DNA of 10,606 bases from Candidatus Omnitrophota bacterium (GTDB lineage Bacteria > Omnitrophota > Omnitrophia > Omnitrophales > Aquincolibacteriaceae). The stretch's first letter is position 1. The number at the start of each line of letters is the position of its first letter. The stretch lies in assembly GCA_023819025.1 (NCBI GenBank), contig JAMWDC010000041.1, forward strand, positions 1 to 10,606, given 5' to 3'. A program made the translations under genes and the position numbers. The notes under the pieces are model-generated. The model ran no database searches, was not told the origin of the DNA, and saw only the letters and a list, made by a program, of their open reading frames with translations. Shown here piece after piece: positions 1 through 6,302 of the stretch.

Positions 1-73
1 GCATAGATTAAAACCTTTTCAGCCTTACTTCTTCATCAAAATTATATAACAGACAGACTGAATTTAACTCGAA

Positions 74-92
74 ATTATTAGGTCCTGATAAT
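74..92. repeat. 19-bp near-perfect palindrome downstream of guaA
   Basis: The sequence ATTATTAGGTCCTGATAAT is self-complementary apart from one T-G pair. As RNA it would form a 7-bp AT-rich stem around a GGTCC loop. It starts 43 bases beyond the guaA stop on the minus strand. It could be a weak 3' hairpin for the guaB3-guaA transcript or a small protein-binding palindrome. No strong U-tract follows on the minus strand, so I do not call it an intrinsic terminator. The remainder of 1-135 is AT-rich and holds nothing else I can recognise. Confidence 0.25.
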
Positions 93-135
93 CCTCAAAG
101 CCATAAATTTGACATCGAAGAAGTTTTCGAATCAT

Positions 136-1674
136 TTATTCCCACTCGATAGTCGCGGGTGGTTTGCTGGAAATATCGTAACAGACACGATTAATACCCC
201 GGACTTCATTGATAATGCGATTTGAGATTCGGGCAAGCAACTCATCAGGCAACCTGGCCCAATCGGCCGTCATCCCGTCCTGGGACGTTACGGCCCGGAT
301 TGCGAGTACATTTTCGTAAGTCCGTTCATCGCCCATGACACCGACACTTTTGATCGGCAACAAAACCGCGAAGGTCTGCCAAAGTTTGCGATATAAATTT
401 GCCTTCTTAATCTCGTCAATCACGATCCAGTCGGCCTGACGGAGGAGATCAAGCCTCTGCCTCGTAACGGATCCGATAATCCTTACGGCGAGTCCCGGCC
501 CTGGGAAGGGCTGACGATCCACCATTTCGGAGCCCAATCCTAATACCCTGCCGACTTCACGAACCTCATCCTTAAAAAGTTCTCGTAGGGGTTCGACTAA
601 CTTAAAGGTCATCTTGGATGGCAGCCCGCCGACATTATGATGGCTCTTGATCGTGCTCGTAGGACCTCCGTAAACCGAAACTGATTCGATCACATCCGGA
701 TAAAGCGTACCTTGAGCCAGATAAGGAATATCCCCAAGTTTCCGGGCCTCATTTTCAAAAATTTCGATAAATACCCGGCCGATGATCTTTCTTTTTTTCT
801 CCGGATCTGTCACTCCCTTGAGGGCCGTAAGAAATTTTCCTTGGGCCTCCACAAAATGAAGGTTCATTCGGAAATGATCCCGGAAGGTTTTCTTCACGCG
901 TTCCGCTTCTTGGAGCCGTAAAAGTCCATTGTCGACAAAAATACAGGAGAGCCTCTTGCCGATGGCCTTATGAATGAGAACGGCCGCGACCGAAGAATCG
1001 ACCCCGCCCGAAAGCCCAAGAACCACGCGTGATTTTCCAACCTGAGAACGGATCCGTATCACGGATTCTTGAATAAAAGATGCCGGCGTCCAGTCTCCCT
1101 GAAAACCACAGATTTTGTAAAGAAAGTTCCGGATCATCCGGGAACCCAGGGAGGTGTGAATCACCTCAGGATGAAACTGGACGCCGTAAATACGCCTTTT
1201 GAGATCGGCAATTGCTGCAATCGGAGCGTTGGAGGTGTGGGCTAATTTTATGAATCCTAGAGGCAGACGGTCCAGTTTATCTCCGTGACTCATCCAGCAG
1301 TTCGTTTTTTTGGGAAGGCCTTCGAAAAAATTGACCGGCTTATCAATCACCAGCTCGGCATAACCGTATTCGCGTTTATGGTACTTATGAACTTTTCCCC
1401 CAAGCAGGTGGGCGATGAGCTGGAGGCCGTAACAGATGCCGAGAACCGGTACATTCAGATAAAAGATCCTGCGGTCGGGGATCGGCGCCCTCGGACTGTA
1501 CACATTCGCTGGGGATCCCGACAAAACGATCCCGCGCGGATTTTCCCGGAGGATTTCTTGCACAGAAACATGATAAGGGAGGATCTTGGAAAAAACTTTT
1601 TGTTCGCGAACGCGCCGTGCAATCAGTTGAGTATATTGCGAACCGAAATCCAGAATGATTAAGGTCTCTTTCAC
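136..1674 (-). CDS. guaA: GMP synthase (glutamine-hydrolysing), GuaA
   Basis: This cytoplasmic enzyme converts XMP to GMP using ATP and glutamine-derived ammonia, the last step of guanine nucleotide synthesis. The 512 residues show the full two-domain architecture. The N-terminal class I glutamine amidotransferase carries the nucleophile Cys81 in GICYG and the His168/Glu170 pair in GVQFHPE. The ATP pyrophosphatase domain has its P-loop SGGVDSS at about 222-228. The C-terminal dimerisation domain contains QPFPGPGLAVRI and ends in KPPATIEWE, as typical family members do. The start is GTG, and its first three bases lie inside GTGA, which includes the TGA stop of the upstream IMP dehydrogenase gene. 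Translation is therefore probably coupled; only a weak purine-rich stretch (GGGATGGGAAA) precedes the start. Length and all catalytic residues are normal. Confidence 0.98.
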   Translation of the reverse strand: MKETLIILDFGSQYTQLIARRVREQKVFSKILPYHVSVQEILRENPRGIVLSGSPANVYSPRAPIPDRRIFYLNVPVLGICYGLQLIAHLLGGKVHKYHKREYGYAELVIDKPVNFFEGLPKKTNCWMSHGDKLDRLPLGFIKLAHTSNAPIAAIADLKRRIYGVQFHPEVIHTSLGSRMIRNFLYKICGFQGDWTPASFIQESVIRIRSQVGKSRVVLGLSGGVDSSVAAVLIHKAIGKRLSCIFVDNGLLRLQEAERVKKTFRDHFRMNLHFVEAQGKFLTALKGVTDPEKKRKIIGRVFIEIFENEARKLGDIPYLAQGTLYPDVIESVSVYGGPTSTIKSHHNVGGLPSKMTFKLVEPLRELFKDEVREVGRVLGLGSEMVDRQPFPGPGLAVRIIGSVTRQRLDLLRQADWIVIDEIKKANLYRKLWQTFAVLLPIKSVGVMGDERTYENVLAIRAVTSQDGMTADWARLPDELLARISNRIINEVRGINRVCYDISSKPPATIEWE

Positions 1675-2831
1675 TTTCCCATCCCGACCCGTTGGGCAGA
1701 CTGGAAAAGTTTACCTTCGGTGCGTATCGCCGGAGCGATGACAATCTCTGTCAGCTGAAGCTCACGGATGTTGCGTGCCCCCACATTCCCCATACAGGTA
1801 CGTAAGGCCCCGACCAAATTCTGTGTTCCATCATCCAGTCTCGCCGGACCGTAGAGAATCTCCTCCAACGTACCGCTGGTTCCAACGTGGATCCGAGTCC
1901 CGCGCGGAAGGTTTGCATGAGGCGTTGCCATTCCCCAATGATAGCCCCGGCCCGGCGCTTCCTTAGCGCGAGCAAAAGCAGAACCCACCATCACCGCATC
2001 CGCCCCGCATGCAAATGCCTTACAAATATCTCCGCCCGTAGACATGCCCCCGTCTCCAATGATCCCGACATAACGCCGGCTTTTCTTATAATAGACTTCA
2101 CGTGCCGCCGCACAATCCGCAATCGCCGTTACCTGAGGAACACCGAGGCCCAATACGCCACGGGTGGTACACGCTGAACCGGGTCCGATGCCCACCAGTA
2201 GGGCATCACATCCGGTTTCCATCAGCTCCAGCGCGACTTTATAAGTAACACAATTACCGATGATCACGGGGATTTTCATGGTTTTACAAAACTTTCGAAA
2301 ATCCACAACCGTGTAGGCATTTGAAATGTGATGGACCGTTGTCACGGTGGATTGAACGACAAAAATATCGGCTCCGGCTTCTTGGGCGATGCGACCATAT
2401 TTCTCCGCCTTCTGCGGAATCGAACTAACCGCGCAGGGAACTTTGGCCTTCTTGATCTCCTCGACCCGTTGAGCAATCAAGTTTTCTTTGATCGGTTCCA
2501 CGTAAAGCTTTTGGACAAGCGCCGTCGCCTTTTCGGGCGTCGCCTTGGCAATGTCTTCCAGAATTTCAGAACAGTCTTTGTAACGGGTATAGATCCCTTC
2601 CAAGTTAAGGACTGCAATGCCGCCTAGTTTTCCCATGGCAACCGCAAACTTGGGATCCACGACTCCGTCCATAGCAGACGCCAAAAAAGGAATATTGAAT
2701 GTTTTATCCCTTAATTTAAACGTGATATCTACTTCTTCAGGATTGATGGTGATTTCGCCCGGGACTAACGCGATTTCGTCAAAACCATAAGCCCGGCGGG
2801 CCTTGCGGTCACGACCGATGAATTCAGCCAT
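1671..2831 (-). CDS. guaB3: IMP dehydrogenase, GuaB3-type (no CBS domains)
   Basis: Predicted to oxidise IMP to XMP with NAD+, feeding the GuaA reaction encoded immediately downstream. It is a single (beta/alpha)8 barrel of 386 residues with no CBS (Bateman) insert, against roughly 480-490 in standard GuaB. Visible motifs, numbered from the upstream TTG codon at 2837 (two more than from the ATG): catalytic Cys223 in GIGPGSACTTRG, the phosphate-binding GDGGMSTGGD at 261-270, and MVGSAFARAKEAPGRGYHWGM near 283-303. The last stretch and the following DDGTQNLVGALR resemble the GuaB3 group known from cyanobacteria and actinobacteria. I place the start at ATG 2831 because an AGGAG ribosome site lies 7 bases upstream; the TTG at 2837 would leave almost no spacing. 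GMP reductase is the alternative call, but pairing with guaA in an operon argues for dehydrogenase. Confidence 0.9.
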   Translation of the reverse strand: MAEFIGRDRKARRAYGFDEIALVPGEITINPEEVDITFKLRDKTFNIPFLASAMDGVVDPKFAVAMGKLGGIAVLNLEGIYTRYKDCSEILEDIAKATPEKATALVQKLYVEPIKENLIAQRVEEIKKAKVPCAVSSIPQKAEKYGRIAQEAGADIFVVQSTVTTVHHISNAYTVVDFRKFCKTMKIPVIIGNCVTYKVALELMETGCDALLVGIGPGSACTTRGVLGLGVPQVTAIADCAAAREVYYKKSRRYVGIIGDGGMSTGGDICKAFACGADAVMVGSAFARAKEAPGRGYHWGMATPHANLPRGTRIHVGTSGTLEEILYGPARLDDGTQNLVGALRTCMGNVGARNIRELQLTEIVIAPAIRTEGKLFQSAQRVGMGK

Positions 2832-3012
2832 ACTCAAACTCCTTCCTTATCATGAGGGGTGCTGTTAGATAAATCGGAAATTCACTATGGGTTCTAGCGT
2901 TTAGCGGTAAGACTTGATGGATCGCTTGTTTGAAAAAAAAATGCGTCCGCAAAGAAAGTTTTCCTTCTTTGAGACACGAGAGATGAAATTTATAACCGAA
3001 CGGCGTTTCCAT
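2824..3012 (-). CDS. possible 62-residue leader ORF upstream of guaB3
   Basis: The ORF starts with METPFGYKF and ends REFEYG-stop (…KEFEYG), spanning almost the whole leader between the guaB3 promoter and the guaB3 start. Its ATG at 3012 lies 7 bases downstream of the predicted -10 hexamer, so the mRNA would begin at or next to this codon and be leaderless. Its terminal codons contain the guaB3 ribosome site, and its TGA lies within ATGGCTGA, an 8-base overlap with the guaB3 start. This geometry would allow translational coupling or leader-peptide control. Against it, the composition is not characteristic of any family I know, FFF simply reflects a T9 run, and random ORFs of this size are common. 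It may be a non-coding 5' leader. Confidence 0.3.
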   Translation of the reverse strand: METPFGYKFHLSCLKEGKLSLRTHFFFKQAIHQVLPLNARTHSEFPIYLTAPLMIRKEFEYG

Positions 3013-3019
3013 TTGGTGT

Positions 3020-3049
3020 ATCATACTAAAATCCGTTCCCGATTGTCAA
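3020..3049 (-). promoter_or_regulatory. sigma70-type promoter for guaB3-guaA
   Basis: Read on the minus strand, a perfect -35 box TTGACA (3049-3044) is followed by an 18-base spacer and the -10 hexamer TATGAT (3025-3020, 5 of 6 to consensus). Transcription should start near 3012-3013. This leaves about 180 bases of leader before the guaB3 ATG at 2831, or no leader for the small ORF beginning at 3012. No purine riboswitch signature is visible in that leader. Confidence 0.7.
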
Positions 3050-3130
3050 TCCGCTGGGTTAAAAACTGACTCCACCGCGTTTTCAGATCCAGATACGATT
3101 AAAAATCAACCTCCAAGTCCAAGAAGCTAT

Positions 3131-3192
3131 ACCGCTTATCCAAAGTTTTGACCGTTTATCCAGAGTTTTTGACCGCTTGTCGGATTTTTTGG
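3131..3192. repeat. three degenerate 20-21-bp tandem repeats
   Basis: The units are 3131-3150, 3151-3171 and 3172-3192, each beginning ACCG(C/T)TT(A/G)TC and ending in a T-rich tract followed by G. Units 1 and 2 differ mainly by one transition, one A/G change and one extra T; unit 3 is more diverged. The roughly two-helical-turn spacing puts the cores on the same face of the DNA, which suggests tandem protein-binding sites. The repeat lies 83-144 bases upstream of the guaB3 -35 and about 85-145 bases upstream of the plus-strand start, so it could serve either gene. Confidence 0.6.
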
Positions 3193-3275
3193 GGCTAATT
3201 GGGTTTTCCTAGGTCATCTTTCTTGTAAGCCGCGAAAGCTGGCTAACGTTCAAAAAAATATAGGGGGAAAATAAA

Positions 3276-5039
3276 ATGTTAAACAAACACAGGATTTCGA
3301 AAAAAGTTATAGCAGTTGTTTTGAGTATTTTGGTGGGAGGGTATATGGTACCGATTCCCACGGCTCAGGCTGCTGAAGAGATGCCGATTTGGGATAACGA
3401 ATCAAATGACACACCATCTAAAGATGCCCTTGGAGATCAAGGAGATGACCCAAAAGACGAGTTTCCTTCGGGGGCTATCGATCAACCCGAATCATCCGTT
3501 CTAACGCGAGCGGAAACCGACGCCGAGGAATCCAGTGAGGAACTTTGTTTCGATGTGCCCACGTGTTATGAAGCATATCAGAGGGCATTGGAGGAGCGTG
3601 ATACAGCGGAAGACAATTACAACACGGCTCGTACCAACGAACAAACGGCCAAGAAAAACTTGACTACTGCCGAGAATCAGTTAGAAGTGCTTCTCCAAGC
3701 TGATAGGACCGAGTTGCAACAATTTGAGCAAGCAGTTCAAACAGCGCTCAATGCTCTTAAGAGGAAGCAGCAAGAGCTCGATGGGAACCTGCAAGAGCTA
3801 AAAGCAACACTGAGCACAGCCAAGCAGAGGGAAGCCACGGAGCGCGCTCTTGTTCTCGCTCACCAGGTTGCTGTCGAAAATCAATATGAACCGCAAGTCG
3901 CCGACCTTAAGGCACAGATTGAAAATCTGAAAAAACAGATTATCCGTGTCGGCTCAAGTGGAGGCGATACGACTGCACTTCGGGATCAGCTAAACAACAA
4001 GCGTGAAGATCTCACGTCCCTTCAATCCCAGTATGCGCAAGCTCTCGAAGAGGCGAAAAATGCGGACCGCCAGCAGGTAGTCGATGCCGAAAATGCCCTC
4101 AAAACTGCAGTATCAAACCTCAAAACCCAAGAGGCGCGGGCCGATGCTGCCATTAAAACAGCCATTAACGAAGTAAAAGCTGCGTTGGCTGCCTACAATG
4201 CCCAGAGCAAGGTTGTAAAACTCGCGTATATTGCTAAGGTCGCTGCAGAAAAGGCCCTGAGGGACGCGATTAAGAATCACCTCCCGCTTGCGGAAATCGA
4301 GCGATTAACCGGTATCCGCGATGAAGCACGAACGACCTATAGTGACGCGGTTGACGAGCAGAATAGACTCCTAGGCATCCTCAATGATAAAAAAGATGCC
4401 TTGCAAGATGTCCGTAACGAGTGGGAGCTAGTGCTCGCCCCTTTAAAAAATGCGGTCGACCATGCTCGTGCGCAATTAACTATCGCAAGGCAAGCCAGAG
4501 AAAATCAGTTGCAGCCTTATCGCAATGCGATAGCGGCACGCAAGCAGGCGGAACAGGCTTTACAACAAGCCCAACAGGAAAACGAATCGGCTTTGCAATC
4601 CTTGAAGCAGGATGTGACGAACGCAAAAGCCAGATTAGCAGCCGAGGATGCAAGGTTACATCCAGCAAAAATCAGCGTTGAGCAACAGTTCAGACCACAA
4701 CTGAATCAACTGAAGGCCGCTTTGAACGCGGCTTACAAGTCATTGCATCAAGCCATCCTCAATGGTGTGACCGGAGAAGCGCTGACACAGAAACAGCAGG
4801 ATGTCGATACAGCCAAGACAGCTTATGATACTAAACAGACCCAGTATAACGCTGCACTGACCAATGCTAAAAAACTTGATCATCCTGCAATCGAAGAGAA
4901 AAAGCAGGAAGTTGAAAAATTAATAGGTGATTTGACCACGGCCACGAATTATCGGAAGGCTAAGTATAATGAATGGATAGCCGCTAAGAATCTTGTAAGA
5001 GCGCTTTGGAATAGATTGCAAGATCTGCTTAAGGAATAA
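3276..5039 (+). CDS. secreted Ala/Gln-rich coiled-coil protein, function unknown
   Basis: I do not recognise a named family. The 587-residue product opens with a Sec signal peptide: basic KHRISKK, a hydrophobic core at about 11-25, and probable cleavage after PTAQA at residue 32. An acidic, low-complexity linker follows (about 33-90), rich in Asp, Glu and Ser. Two cysteines at 91 and 97 (CFDVPTC) could form a small disulfide loop at the head of the coiled coil. From about 98 to the end the chain is almost continuous helix. Breaks with Gly or Pro occur near 225-231, 334-338 and 496-500, each inside a similar helix-turn-helix stretch. The mature protein has no membrane segment, LPXTG or lipobox. 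The start is supported by AGGGGG 8 bases upstream. It is probably a periplasmic or surface structural protein; a strong 3' hairpin follows the stop. Confidence 0.85.
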   Translation: MLNKHRISKKVIAVVLSILVGGYMVPIPTAQAAEEMPIWDNESNDTPSKDALGDQGDDPKDEFPSGAIDQPESSVLTRAETDAEESSEELCFDVPTCYEAYQRALEERDTAEDNYNTARTNEQTAKKNLTTAENQLEVLLQADRTELQQFEQAVQTALNALKRKQQELDGNLQELKATLSTAKQREATERALVLAHQVAVENQYEPQVADLKAQIENLKKQIIRVGSSGGDTTALRDQLNNKREDLTSLQSQYAQALEEAKNADRQQVVDAENALKTAVSNLKTQEARADAAIKTAINEVKAALAAYNAQSKVVKLAYIAKVAAEKALRDAIKNHLPLAEIERLTGIRDEARTTYSDAVDEQNRLLGILNDKKDALQDVRNEWELVLAPLKNAVDHARAQLTIARQARENQLQPYRNAIAARKQAEQALQQAQQENESALQSLKQDVTNAKARLAAEDARLHPAKISVEQQFRPQLNQLKAALNAAYKSLHQAILNGVTGEALTQKQQDVDTAKTAYDTKQTQYNAALTNAKKLDHPAIEEKKQEVEKLIGDLTTATNYRKAKYNEWIAAKNLVRALWNRLQDLLKE

Positions 5040-5058
5040 CGGAGTCCATTTTATTCTC

Positions 5059-5100
5059 TTCCCACCTCCGGCGTTTGATAACAAACCCGGGGGTGGGGAA
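5059..5100 (+). terminator. strong 3' hairpin after the coiled-coil gene
   Basis: Arms 5059-5071 and 5087-5100 pair over 13 bp with one bulged G (5095). The pairing continues past a bulged C (5072) into GTTTG/CAAAC, closing on an ATAA tetraloop at 5078-5081, for about 18 bp in all. It begins 20 bases after the stop codon. No T-tract follows on the plus strand (TATAGCCCTG), so it is not a textbook intrinsic terminator. It may act as a 3' stabiliser or a Rho-assisted end. Confidence 0.5.
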
Positions 5101-5183
5101 TATAGCCCTGTATCCCAATCCAACCTCATAGCCGTGTCCCTTGTCAAAATCTCAGCCGAAAAATGAATCAACGGAAAATTCCC

Positions 5184-5212
5184 TTTTCATTGCTCATGAC
5201 TTCGGCTAAGAT
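5184..5212 (+). promoter_or_regulatory. candidate promoter for the SurA/PpiD-like gene
   Basis: TTTTCA (5184-5189, 4 of 6 to TTGACA), a 17-base spacer and TAAGAT (5207-5212, 4 of 6 to TATAAT). A start near 5219 would leave a leader of about 27 bases, enough to contain the ribosome site GGAAGGA at 5231-5237. Spacing is ideal but both hexamers are degenerate. Confidence 0.35.
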
Positions 5213-5245
5213 GGGGCGTTTTTTAAAATCGGAAGGAATCCCCCC

Positions 5246-6193
5246 ATGCTGAAAATGCTGAGAAAAAATACCAAGTTAATTATCTGGGCTGTCATTATTT
5301 CCTTTGCGCTGTGGGGTGGATACTCAGTAGGGAGCGGACTCAAAAAGGGTTCGCGCTTTGCTGGCGAGGTTTTTGGTAAGGGTGTGCCTCACAAGGAATT
5401 CGACTTTTTTTATCGTGCGAGTCAGATTTTTTCGTTTACCGATAAAACCATTGAGGATCCGGAGATCCTCAGGCAAATTGCCTGGCAGCACTTGATCTAT
5501 TCGCGCGAGGCCAAGGCAAGAAAAATCGAGGTTTCGGACGAAGAGGTCCGCCAAAGGATGACCGAACTCCTTAAAGCCCACGGCCTGGAAAACCCCACTC
5601 AGGAGGCCTATGAAAATTGGCTTCGGCGTACGATCCGGGAAACGCCGCGGGATTTCGAAGAAAAAATCCGCGAATTCATACGGATCCAAAAGTTGATACA
5701 ACCTTTGCTCAATCAATCCCCCGAACCGCCGAGCCCCGAGGAATTGCAAAAACAGTTCCTATGGGATCGTGGGGCTTTAGCATTCCGGGCGGTACGATTC
5801 CCGACCCGCGAGGAGGCCGATGCGTTTTATGCAAGAGTCAAGGATCCGAAAAACTGGGACGTCGAAACTGTAAACTTCACCGGGAAACTGGAGACCTCAA
5901 ACTTGGCAATTCTCCGGACCTTCCTAGTCCATTGGCGTCTTTCGGAACAAGACATCCTTCGACTCTACGAGGCGGGATCCAACCACATTTCCGAACCCCT
6001 CGCGGCAAAGAATGAGTTTGTCGTGTTTTTTATCACGGATAAGAAGGAAGCGGATCCCAAGGAATTCGAAACTTGGAAGGCAAAATATCTCGAGGCGCTG
6101 GGCCGGAAGAATTTTGCGAAGTGGGCCATGGAGTTGCGCCTCCGAGCAAATCTCAAAGATTACCTGCCGGGGCCTGCCGATAAAAAGAAATAA
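5246..6193 (+). CDS. membrane-anchored SurA/PpiD-like periplasmic folding factor
   Basis: The 315-residue protein starts MLKMLRKNTKLIIWAVIISF, very like the anchor of PpiD: a short basic cytoplasmic tail and one transmembrane helix (about 10-29), placing the rest in the periplasm. Residues 36-160 form a helical region of SurA_N type, with EVFGKGVPHKEF and a KIEVSDEEVRQRM segment. Residues about 178-264 have the outline of a parvulin domain: a strand followed by EEADAFYARV, then LSEQDILRLYEAGSNHISEPL and FVVFFITDKKEA. This stretch is shorter than usual and I do not see the conserved catalytic His pairs. A final amphipathic helix (270-303) resembles the SurA C-terminus. The start has GGAAGGA 8 bases upstream. 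It probably acts as a chaperone for envelope or outer-membrane proteins rather than as a prolyl isomerase. lpxD follows on the same strand. Confidence 0.75.
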   Translation: MLKMLRKNTKLIIWAVIISFALWGGYSVGSGLKKGSRFAGEVFGKGVPHKEFDFFYRASQIFSFTDKTIEDPEILRQIAWQHLIYSREAKARKIEVSDEEVRQRMTELLKAHGLENPTQEAYENWLRRTIRETPRDFEEKIREFIRIQKLIQPLLNQSPEPPSPEELQKQFLWDRGALAFRAVRFPTREEADAFYARVKDPKNWDVETVNFTGKLETSNLAILRTFLVHWRLSEQDILRLYEAGSNHISEPLAAKNEFVVFFITDKKEADPKEFETWKAKYLEALGRKNFAKWAMELRLRANLKDYLPGPADKKK

Positions 6194-6264
6194 TTCTGAG
6201 ACAGACACCGAATTTATGCTATAAAACCGCATCATCGGGGTGACTGCACCAGATTTCCGATTGA

Positions 6265-6293
6265 TTGACAATGCCGAATCCCGTTGTTATACT
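6265..6293 (+). promoter_or_regulatory. near-consensus sigma70 promoter of lpxD
   Basis: A perfect -35 TTGACA (6265-6270), an exact 17-base spacer and -10 TATACT (6288-6293, 5 of 6). The expected transcription start is at 6300-6303, and the lpxD ATG is at 6303. The transcript would therefore have 0-3 bases of leader and no room for a ribosome site. The promoter also lies inside the longer in-frame reading that begins at GTG 6240, which argues against that start. Confidence 0.75.
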
Positions 6294-6302
6294 CGCGTCA
6301 CT

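Larger units (their letters stand above)
2838..3275. other. divergent intergenic region between guaB3 and the coiled-coil gene
   Basis: This 438-base stretch holds the guaB3 promoter and leader on the left and three degenerate tandem repeats at 3131-3192. It ends in the ribosome site of the plus-strand gene (AGGGGG at 3262-3267, 8 bases before ATG 3276). A 9-base A run at 2933-2941 appears as U9 in the guaB3 leader RNA, 10 bases after a weak 7-bp hairpin (2952-2969). I could not find a convincing sigma70 promoter for the plus-strand gene here. A small hairpin AGCC/GGCT lies near 3228-3244. Confidence 0.6.

Noticed and set aside
1285..1662. 125-codon plus-strand open frame opposite guaA
   Set aside because: It is antisense to the highly conserved glutaminase domain of GuaA; the open frame is explained by codon constraints of guaA.
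2832..2837. TTG 2837 as the guaB3 start
   Set aside because: The AGGAG site would be about 1 base from TTG but 7 bases from ATG 2831.
3225..3260. Resemblance of GCCGCGAAAGCTGGCTAACG to part of a c-di-GMP (GEMM) riboswitch
   Set aside because: Only one short stretch is similar. The conserved 5' arm, the tetraloop receptor and the remaining stem of the motif are not found, and the local hairpin is only 4 bp.
6240..6302. In-frame N-terminal extension of lpxD from GTG 6240
   Set aside because: It adds 21 residues not typical of LpxD, overlaps a near-consensus promoter, and has no ribosome site; ATG 6303 fits the family start.
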